Below, one piece after another: positions 57,885-64,000 of a stretch of 64,000 bases of DNA. This DNA comes from Candidatus Pedobacter colombiensis (GTDB lineage Bacteria; Bacteroidota; Bacteroidia; Sphingobacteriales; Sphingobacteriaceae). Made by a program: the position numbers and the translations under genes. Location: NCBI GenBank assembly GCA_029202485.1, contig CP119313.1, positions 372,001 through 436,000 of the forward strand. The letters run 5' to 3'. The stretch's first letter is position 1. Each line of letters opens with the position of its first letter. Under the pieces are notes generated by a model. That model saw only the letters and a list, made by a program, of their open reading frames with translations, was not told where the DNA came from and made no database searches.

Positions 57885-59699
57885 ATGGTAAAAACAAAAC
57901 ATAGCATCTTAGCCGACTATCAAAATAATGCAGATAAGCAGCAAACAGAGGTTAATAACCTGAAACGTAAGTTAAATAATATCTCGTTTTCGCGACTAGG
58001 ACTATTTATCGCCGAGATTCTGATTGTTGCTTTGATCATTAATTTCGGGTTTGAATGGCTGTTTGCCGTGTTGTTAACCATACCATTAATTGTATTTTTA
58101 TTTCTGGTTAAAAAACAAGCTGCTGTACAAAAGCAATTAACTTATTCCGGTAAGTTGTTATGGGTTTACCAAAATGAGATTGATCAGTTAAGTGGTGGGA
58201 AAAATGGCTACAGTAATGGGGAAGGTTATGCAGATGAATACCATCATTATTCTTCCGACTTAGATATATTTGGCCAAGGGTCTTTGTATTCATTGATCAA
58301 TCGCTGTAATACGCAACAGGGATTGGATATTTTGGCCGCCAATTTAAATCAGCCTAATGATCAGCTTACTATTCAACAAAGACAGGAGGCAATTATAGAA
58401 TTAAAAAGCCACATTGATCAGACTTTCCATTTTAGGGCAGAACTTCAGAATCATAAACCAGGACAACTACAGGTGATCATTAATAAACTTCAGGATCAAT
58501 TACCGGATCAATTAAACTTTACCCGCAAAAAATCATTGCGGTTGTATGTTAAGGTTGTTCCTTTCATCACGATCGGCATATTCGTGCTGGGGGTTGTGTT
58601 TGGTGGCTGGGCCTGGCAACTCTTTGCTGTTATTGCCCTTTTTAATGCGGCCCTAACCTTTTTTAACATGAGCCATCTTAATCAGGTGTATTATGGCTTT
58701 AGTAAGGAATCAAGTCTGTTGAGTGCCTTTGCCGATACGATTAAATGGACCGAAGATGTGGCTTGGAAAAGCACTTATATACAACATTTTTTTGGTGAAG
58801 GAAAGGCTGCGGTGCCGATTAGTATGCAAATCCGTAAGCTATCTGGCATTATTCAGGCTTTTGATGCCCGACTTAATATTATTGTAAGCATGGTGCTGAA
58901 TCTTTTTGCACTTTGGGATTTAAGATGTTCTATTTCACTATGCAGCTGGCACGATCAATCGGCGAAGCAAACGATAGAAGGAATGACTCGGATTGGCCGG
59001 TTTGAAGAACTGATTTCTTTTGCCACACTGACCCATAATCAACCGGAATGGAACTTCCCGGTCATAGAGCCTGCTTTTCATTTAAAAGCTACAGCGTTAG
59101 GGCATCCACTTATTCCAGAACAAGTAAGGGTATATAATAGCTTTAATCTTGAGGCTAAACCTACAGTCGACATTGTTACGGGCTCTAACATGGCCGGTAA
59201 AAGCACTTTTCTGAGAACTGTTGGAATCAACATGACCTTAGCCTTTGCCGGTGCACCTGTATGTGCCCAACAAATGTCATTATCCATTTTTAAAGTGCTT
59301 TCGTATATGCGAATCAAAGATTCATTGAATGATCAAACTTCAACGTTTAAAGCAGAACTGAATAGACTCAAAATGATTTTAGATGCCATAAAGACTGATC
59401 AGCATTCCTTTGTATTGATCGATGAGATGCTTCGGGGTACAAACAGCAAGGATAAATACCTGGGTTCAAAGGTATTTATAGAAAAACTGATCGAACAAAA
59501 TACTCCGGCATTATTTGCTACGCACGATCTGCAATTGTCGGAAATGGAAGCTGATCATGCATACCAAATCAGAAACTACCATTTCGATATACAGATTTCC
59601 GAAGGGGAAATGGAGTTTGATTATAAATTAAAAGAAGGCCCTTGTAAAACTTTTAATGCCGCACTCTTATTAAAACAGATCGGCTTAAGCTTGAATTAA
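57885..59699 (+). CDS. Membrane-anchored MutS-like ATPase
   Basis: 604 aa. The MutS domain V lies at the C-terminus: Walker A GSNMAGKS (433-440), Walker B LIDEML with D513 and E514, and the ATHD H-loop (about 545). The N-terminal mismatch-binding domains of true MutS are missing. Instead there are two hydrophobic segments early (about 38-76) and two at about 222-260, which would anchor it in the membrane. Such MutS-related proteins are common in Bacteroidota; the role in DNA or membrane processes is unknown. Divergent from rlmH. Confidence 0.85.
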   Translation: MVKTKHSILADYQNNADKQQTEVNNLKRKLNNISFSRLGLFIAEILIVALIINFGFEWLFAVLLTIPLIVFLFLVKKQAAVQKQLTYSGKLLWVYQNEIDQLSGGKNGYSNGEGYADEYHHYSSDLDIFGQGSLYSLINRCNTQQGLDILAANLNQPNDQLTIQQRQEAIIELKSHIDQTFHFRAELQNHKPGQLQVIINKLQDQLPDQLNFTRKKSLRLYVKVVPFITIGIFVLGVVFGGWAWQLFAVIALFNAALTFFNMSHLNQVYYGFSKESSLLSAFADTIKWTEDVAWKSTYIQHFFGEGKAAVPISMQIRKLSGIIQAFDARLNIIVSMVLNLFALWDLRCSISLCSWHDQSAKQTIEGMTRIGRFEELISFATLTHNQPEWNFPVIEPAFHLKATALGHPLIPEQVRVYNSFNLEAKPTVDIVTGSNMAGKSTFLRTVGINMTLAFAGAPVCAQQMSLSIFKVLSYMRIKDSLNDQTSTFKAELNRLKMILDAIKTDQHSFVLIDEMLRGTNSKDKYLGSKVFIEKLIEQNTPALFATHDLQLSEMEADHAYQIRNYHFDIQISEGEMEFDYKLKEGPCKTFNAALLLKQIGLSLN

Positions 59700-59703
59700 G
59701 CCG
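59681..59703 (+). repeat. Hairpin over the MutS-like stop codon
   Basis: CGGCTTAA (59681-59688) and TTAAGCCG (59696-59703), 8-bp perfect stem, 7-nt loop including the TAA stop. No T-tract, so terminator function is doubtful. Confidence 0.35.
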
Positions 59704-59714
59704 TGCCATATTCT

Positions 59715-61124
59715 TTAAATACCATTTATCCAGCTTGAAATTTTTTGAAGGGCAGCAGGGTTAAGCGTCTCTTCAATATTTCCATATTCAGATTCTGCAC
59801 CCGTATTTGCCTTTTGGAATAAATGGTTTAGCCCCTCCATGGGAACAATTTCAAAACGTTTATTCCCAGCTTTTTGTAGCCCTGTCTTAATGCCGGCTAA
59901 ATTTGCAGTAGACTCTACCTGGAAGTCGAGAGTACCATTAAGCGCCAAAACAGGGCATTTTACCTTCGTCAGATAAATTGCAGGGTCAAAACTTATAAAA
60001 TACCTAAACCATGGTGTTTTGTATTTATTCAGGGTTTGTTGAACGATGGATTCCTTAGCTGTTCTATTGAGCTTTTCTAAAGGTTCCAGATCGAGTTCTT
60101 TGCGTAGAGCAAGCTCAACTTCGACCTCTGCATTTGGTAATGGAAGGTCCTTGACCTCGTTCATCACAGTGAATATCTTTAAATTACTAGCCGTTTTATG
60201 TGCCACCTCATCGGCAGGTACACCTGCAAGCTTCAGGGCATCACCAATTTGACGGGCACATAGCTGCGTTATTGGAACGCCCGGTCCCGCCATTAAAACG
60301 ATGAATTTTACGTTTGGATTGCGACTGGCAACAATTGGTGCAATCATGCCGCCTTCACTATGCCCTACAAGCCCTATAGTCATATTTTTAAGGTCAGGTC
60401 TGGAAAGTATATACTTTACTGCGGCTTCTGCATCATCTGCAAAGTCGGCTGTAGTCGCTGCTGAAAAAATACCTGTTGATTTACCAACGCCTCTGTCATC
60501 ATACCTTAGTACAGCAATACCTTGTCTGGTCAGATGATCGCTAAGTACGAGGAATGGGCGATGATTAAAAGGTGCCAGCTCTTCATTCCGGTCCTGTGGA
60601 CCTGATCCGGTTATTAGGATTACAATTTTACTTGCTTTACCATTGATAGGCAGGGTTAATGTGCCAGCAAGACTATTTCCACCTACAGTGTTAGTAAAGG
60701 TTACTTCTTCTTGTTTGTAAGGAAAATCTTTGGGGTCCTGGGGTCTTATTTGTTGCACTGCGGATGCCTTTTCCGGTTTGCTGCTTAGCACTAATGCAGT
60801 ACGTATTGGCCCCTGCTCAAAAGTCCCGCTTATTTTATTACTATCAGGGGCATAAATTCCCGTGTATTTCATCCCAATATTTGATGCCTCAACGGTTAAA
60901 GTCTTACTTGTATAAGTAGTCTTACTGGAAGGCATACCCTTGGCGCCTTGCTGAGGACTATCCATCGTAGTGGTATATTCGTTTCCGGCTTTTGTAATAT
61001 GGAAAATCAGGGGCAATGAAGTTCCTTGAATATTTAATGTGCCATACCATGTTCCAGTGGGTTCCTGAGCAAATAAAGTGCTACTGAATAATATTAATGC
61101 TATTGCTGAATATAGAGTTTTCAT
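59715..61124 (-). CDS. Exported alpha/beta hydrolase
   Basis: 469 aa from the ATG of MKTLYSAIALILFSSTLFAQ (61124; an upstream ATG at 61166 lies in the leader element). Signal peptide, then an N-terminal beta-rich domain (about 20-120, GTWYGTLNIQGTSLPLIFHI) and an alpha/beta-hydrolase domain. Nucleophile Ser256 in LVGHSEGGMIAPI; likely acid in LALNGTLDFQVES; His in GLNHLF. Esterase or peptidase-like; substrate unknown. A half-copy of the leader element lies upstream. Convergent with the MutS-like gene. Confidence 0.83.
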   Translation of the reverse strand: MKTLYSAIALILFSSTLFAQEPTGTWYGTLNIQGTSLPLIFHITKAGNEYTTTMDSPQQGAKGMPSSKTTYTSKTLTVEASNIGMKYTGIYAPDSNKISGTFEQGPIRTALVLSSKPEKASAVQQIRPQDPKDFPYKQEEVTFTNTVGGNSLAGTLTLPINGKASKIVILITGSGPQDRNEELAPFNHRPFLVLSDHLTRQGIAVLRYDDRGVGKSTGIFSAATTADFADDAEAAVKYILSRPDLKNMTIGLVGHSEGGMIAPIVASRNPNVKFIVLMAGPGVPITQLCARQIGDALKLAGVPADEVAHKTASNLKIFTVMNEVKDLPLPNAEVEVELALRKELDLEPLEKLNRTAKESIVQQTLNKYKTPWFRYFISFDPAIYLTKVKCPVLALNGTLDFQVESTANLAGIKTGLQKAGNKRFEIVPMEGLNHLFQKANTGAESEYGNIEETLNPAALQKISSWINGI

Positions 61125-61150
61125 CAGTATAAAATTGTTTTTCAATGGTG

Positions 61151-61163
61151 ATGAAGCTATCAT
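61151..61163 (-). promoter_or_regulatory. Recurrent leader element, half-copy C
   Basis: Minus-strand arm 2 only: ATGATAGCTTCAT, 26 nt before the hydrolase ATG. Then CaCCATTGAAAAAC-like sequence follows, as in copies A and B. I cannot find an arm 1 at the expected distance. Confidence 0.5.
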
Positions 61164-61285
61164 CATTTAGTATTTGTAAATTAAACTTTATTATGATATG
61201 TTGTATATAAAAATGATAAGCTATAGAATAGGCTTAACATTAACTTAATAAATGATTAGCATATTGCCCTTTATACAGAAATGAT

Positions 61286-62623
61286 ATGATCAAGGCATCT
61301 GATTTTGGAAAGGGTTTTTTATGGGGAGTAGCTACTGCTGCAGCTCAGATTGAAGGCGCTGTGGAGGGGTACGGAAAAGGATTGTCTATTTGGGATACTT
61401 TCTCCAAAAGATCCGGAAAGATTAAAAAAGGGCATCAGCCAACGACCGCATGTGATTTTTATCATCATTATAAGGAAGATATTGCGCTGGTTAAGCTATT
61501 GGGTTTTGGTGTTTTTCGTTTTTCTATTTCATGGCCTCGTATTTTGCCAACCGGTAAAGGGGATGTTAATAAGGAAGGACTTAGGTTCTACCATCAGGTA
61601 ATTGATGAGTGTTTATTACAAAACATTATACCTTATGTTACCTTATATCATTGGGATTTACCAGAGGCATTGGAAGACGAGGGGGGGTGGACAGCTTTTT
61701 CAATTAACGAAAGCTTTAATCTCTTTGTTACTATCTGTGCAAAAGAATATGGGGATAAAGTAAAGAACTGGATCGTATTGAATGAGCCTTTTGGCTTTAC
61801 CTCGCTCGGTTATATGTTAGGCGTTCATGCACCAGGGAAAACGGGCTTAACCAATTTCTTTTCTGCCGTTCATCATGCTGCTATAGCGCAGGCGGATGGT
61901 GGTCGGATATTGAGGGCAGAAGTTAAGGATGCGTATATAGGAACAAGCTTTTCCTGTTCTGAGATTATCCCTTATACGCAAAATGAATCCGATATGCTGG
62001 CTGCTAAGCGAGTAGATTGCCTGATGAATCGCCTGTTTATCGAGCCTTTGCTAGGGATGGGCTATCCTACGGCAGATTGGGAGGTGATGGAAAAGTTTTC
62101 CATCCAACATTCTACCTGGCGGCATACAAAACGACTTACTTTCGATTTCGACTTTATAGGCTTGCAGAATTATTTCCCTTTAACTATAAAATACAATCCC
62201 TTCATTCCTGTGGTGCAGGCCTGGGAGGTAAAAGCTAAAAGTCGAAAAAAACCACATACAGCGATGGGCTGGGAAATTAATTCCGACAGCTTTTATAACA
62301 TCATTAAACAATTTGCTGCTTATCCAAATATTCCGCCTTTAATGATCACAGAAAATGGGGCAGCTTATCATGATAAGGTAATCAATCAGCAGGTTCATGA
62401 TCAGGAACGCATTGTTTACTTTCAGCAATACTTAGCTGCTTTGTTAAAGGCAAAGCAGGAGGGGGTTCCTATCACGGGGTATATGGCCTGGACGCTGATG
62501 GATAATTTTGAATGGGCTGAAGGATTTAATGCCCGGTTTGGGCTGGTGTATACTGATTTTAAAACACAGCGACGTATAGTTAAAGATTCGGGACTTTGGT
62601 TTAAAGACTTTTTGGGACATTAG
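61286..62623 (+). CDS. Glycoside hydrolase family 1 (beta-glucosidase/galactosidase type)
   Basis: 445 aa, no signal peptide, cytosolic. GH1 barrel: FLWGVATAAAQIEGA, acid/base E167 in VLNEPFGF, nucleophile E356 in MITENGAAYH, and the sugar-binding MDNFEWAEGFNARFG near the end. Acts on beta-linked glucosides or related disaccharides; xylobiose is possible but cannot be decided. Not in an operon with the xylan genes. Confidence 0.93.
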   Translation: MIKASDFGKGFLWGVATAAAQIEGAVEGYGKGLSIWDTFSKRSGKIKKGHQPTTACDFYHHYKEDIALVKLLGFGVFRFSISWPRILPTGKGDVNKEGLRFYHQVIDECLLQNIIPYVTLYHWDLPEALEDEGGWTAFSINESFNLFVTICAKEYGDKVKNWIVLNEPFGFTSLGYMLGVHAPGKTGLTNFFSAVHHAAIAQADGGRILRAEVKDAYIGTSFSCSEIIPYTQNESDMLAAKRVDCLMNRLFIEPLLGMGYPTADWEVMEKFSIQHSTWRHTKRLTFDFDFIGLQNYFPLTIKYNPFIPVVQAWEVKAKSRKKPHTAMGWEINSDSFYNIIKQFAAYPNIPPLMITENGAAYHDKVINQQVHDQERIVYFQQYLAALLKAKQEGVPITGYMAWTLMDNFEWAEGFNARFGLVYTDFKTQRRIVKDSGLWFKDFLGH

Positions 62624-62660
62624 TGCTTTTTTAGTACATTGAACGCAAACGCAAGAATGA

Positions 62661-63065
62661 ATGGATAAGATCATTGTATTTGAAACTTTTTATAACCCTA
62701 TAGAGGCTAATATTGTAAAGTCAAGGCTAATAGATGCAGGTATACAATGCTTCCTTTCTGATGAAAATACGATCACCATAAATCCTTTGTATACTCAAGC
62801 TCTGGGTGGTGTTAAGCTACATTTATTTGAAAAGGATGTTGAAGCTGCAAGAAATATTCTTCAGGATGAGAATATGGAAATCGACTTAGAAGAGGTAGAG
62901 GGAGCAGAGGTTTGTCCCAATTGTGGCTCTACCAATGTAGGGTATGTGCAAGCTACAAAAAAACGGTTTGGAATATTTACCATAATTGTTTCGGTCCTTT
63001 TAGCGGTGTATCCCTTTCATGTAAAGAAAACTTATCACTGTTTTAACTGTGAACACGAATTCTAA
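62661..63065 (+). CDS. DUF2007 domain protein with zinc ribbon
   Basis: 134 aa. The N-terminal DUF2007-type domain reads FETFYNPIEANIVKSRLIDA and CFLSDENTITINPLYTQALG. The C-terminal part is a zinc-ribbon-like pair of Cys pairs (CPNCGS and CFNCEH, about residues 89-132) flanking a hydrophobic helix (IFTIIVSVLLAVYPF). DUF2007 proteins are annotated as putative signal-transducing proteins; function unknown. A terminator follows. Confidence 0.82.
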   Translation: MDKIIVFETFYNPIEANIVKSRLIDAGIQCFLSDENTITINPLYTQALGGVKLHLFEKDVEAARNILQDENMEIDLEEVEGAEVCPNCGSTNVGYVQATKKRFGIFTIIVSVLLAVYPFHVKKTYHCFNCEHEF

Positions 63066-63090
63066 GCGATTATAAAAAGATAAGTGCAAA

Positions 63091-63123
63091 AAAATAGGGT
63101 GTACCGCTGGTACACCCTATTTT
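63091..63123. terminator. Bidirectional terminator between DUF2007 and aconitase genes
   Basis: AAAATAGGGTGTACC (63091-63105) with its perfect complement at 63109-63123 (15 bp), 3-nt loop GCT. A- and T-rich feet serve both convergent genes. Confidence 0.88.
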
Positions 63124-63142
63124 CATTTATATCAATTGCTGA

Positions 63143-64000
63143 TTAAGCATTTTTTGCAGCAGCATCTCTGCGGATGATATTTAAAGCACCACCTGCTTTA
63201 AACCATTCGATTTGCTGTGCATTGTAGCTATGATTTACAGAGATCTCTTCTTTAGATCCGTCAGCATGGTTTAACACCAATGTTAATGGAACGTCAGGAG
63301 TGAACGTAGTTAAGCCAACAATGTCAATCGTATCATCCTCAAGGATTTTATCGTAATCATCTTTATTGGCAAATGTTAAACCAAGCATACCTTGTTTCTT
63401 AAGGTTGGTTTCATGGATACGAGCAAAAGATTTTACCAATACAGCACGAACACCTAAGTGACGTGGCTCCATTGCTGCGTGCTCGCGACTTGAACCTTCA
63501 CCATAGTTTTCATCACCAACTACAATAGAACCAATTCCTGCTGCTTTATAAGCACGTTGAGTTGCCGGTACAGGACCATATTCGCCAGTCAGTTCATTTT
63601 TAACATTGTCGGTTTTGTCATTAAAGTAGTTAACCGCACCGATTAGCATGTTGTTAGAGATGTTGTCAAGGTGACCGCGGAACTTTAACCATGGACCAGC
63701 CATAGAGATATGATCCGTAGTACATTTTCCTTTTGCTTTGATCAGGAGTTTCAAACCTTTAAGGTCTGTGCCTTCCCAAGGCATAAATGGATCAAGCAAT
63801 TGTAACCTATGTGAAGTAGGAGAAACGATTACTTGTACACCACTGCCATCCTCTGCCGGTTTCTGATAACCTGCATCTTCAACAGCATAACCATTTACAG
63901 GTAGTTCATCACCTTTTGGTGGATCTAATTTAACCTGTTCGCCTTTATTGTTAGTTAAAGTATCAGTTAATGGGTTAAAGCTAAGATCGCCTGCAATAGC
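63143..64000 (-). CDS. Aconitate hydratase, 3' part (5' end outside window)
   Basis: Citrate to isocitrate isomerase of the TCA cycle. The frame stays open to the window edge at 64000, so about 285 C-terminal residues are visible; the [4Fe-4S] Cys lie outside. The swivel domain is clear: GPVPATQRAYKAAGIGSIVV, the active-site Arg/Ser segment YGEGSSREHAAMEPRHLGVR, and DVPLTLVLNHADGSKEEI. The length of the visible part and sequence resemble the mitochondrial-type aconitase. An internal Met at 63799 is not the true start. Confidence 0.93.
   Translation of the reverse strand, partial: AIAGDLSFNPLTDTLTNNKGEQVKLDPPKGDELPVNGYAVEDAGYQKPAEDGSGVQVIVSPTSHRLQLLDPFMPWEGTDLKGLKLLIKAKGKCTTDHISMAGPWLKFRGHLDNISNNMLIGAVNYFNDKTDNVKNELTGEYGPVPATQRAYKAAGIGSIVVGDENYGEGSSREHAAMEPRHLGVRAVLVKSFARIHETNLKKQGMLGLTFANKDDYDKILEDDTIDIVGLTTFTPDVPLTLVLNHADGSKEEISVNHSYNAQQIEWFKAGGALNIIRRDAAAKNA

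Noticed and set aside
59681..59703. Terminator after the MutS-like gene
   Set aside because: The hairpin is real but has no T-tract and covers the stop codon; recorded as a repeat instead.
1..64000. CRISPR arrays, tRNA, rRNA, transposons, phage genes
   Set aside because: No direct-repeat arrays, tRNA-like cloverleaf, rRNA sequence, transposase or integrase was seen on reading both strands.

Overview
The window looks like a chromosomal segment of a Bacteroidota bacterium, most likely a Sphingobacteriaceae member close to Pedobacter. Evidence seen in the sequence: promoters of the Bacteroidota type (TTTG / about 19 nt / TAnnTTTG), A-rich ribosome-binding regions with few strong Shine-Dalgarno sites, moderate-to-low GC, the Bacteroidota families DUF5606 and Porin_10, and a DnaK with a CGGGTHDVS phosphate loop. 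I found no rRNA, tRNA, insertion sequence, phage or CRISPR array.

Region 1 (1-18.8 kb) is the S10-spc-alpha ribosomal superoperon: 3' part of fusA, rpsJ, then rplC-rplD-rplW-rplB-rpsS-rplV-rpsC-rplP-rpmC-rpsQ-rplN-rplX-rplE-rpsN-rpsH-rplF-rplR-rpsE-rpmD-rplO-secY-map-infA-rpmJ-rpsM-rpsK-rpsD-rpoA-rplQ. It is split after rpsJ by a strong terminator and about 2.2 kb holding three unrelated genes (an envelope coiled-coil protein and a TauE/DUF1634 exporter pair); rplC restarts from its own near-perfect promoter. Several intergenic gaps hold candidate RNA structures, including an H-type pseudoknot before rplO and a terminator-like hairpin between rpsD and rpoA.

Region 2 (18.8-39.1 kb) is housekeeping: a class I methyltransferase, dnaK (possible sigma-54 promoter), a sugar nucleotidyltransferase, an M42 peptidase, a porin-carboxylase-MFS-GNAT operon, a SulP transporter with a beta-carbonic anhydrase (probable bicarbonate uptake), proline catabolism (pruA), lpxK with a purine nucleoside phosphorylase and a Porin_10 protein, and an 'asparagine synthetase B'-like exported protein of unknown function.

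Region 3 (39.1-55.8 kb) is a xylan/xylose utilisation locus without SusC/SusD in view: sialate-O-acetylesterase-type esterase, GH43, xylulokinase, xylose isomerase, SSS sugar symporter, LacI regulator; convergently a LacI-SDR-GH10-GH115-GH43 operon. Three copies of a LacI-type operator (TGCAAnCGnTTGCA) tie these units together: secreted GH10/GH115/GH43/esterase strip xylan, and the symporter, xylA and xylB channel xylose into the pentose phosphate pathway.

Region 4 (55.8-64 kb): cyclophilin, DUF5606 protein, rlmH with an unlisted 42-aa membrane microprotein, a membrane-anchored MutS-like ATPase, an alpha/beta hydrolase, a GH1 glycosidase, a DUF2007 protein and the 3' part of aconitase.

The most interesting unexplained signal is a recurrent leader element (inverted copies of a 12-13 base motif, ATGAAACCATyAT and TGATAGyyTCAT, about 37-45 nt apart, ending 26-28 nt before the start codon) found upstream of three genes, with a half-copy upstream of a fourth. 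All four encode proteins with signal peptides.
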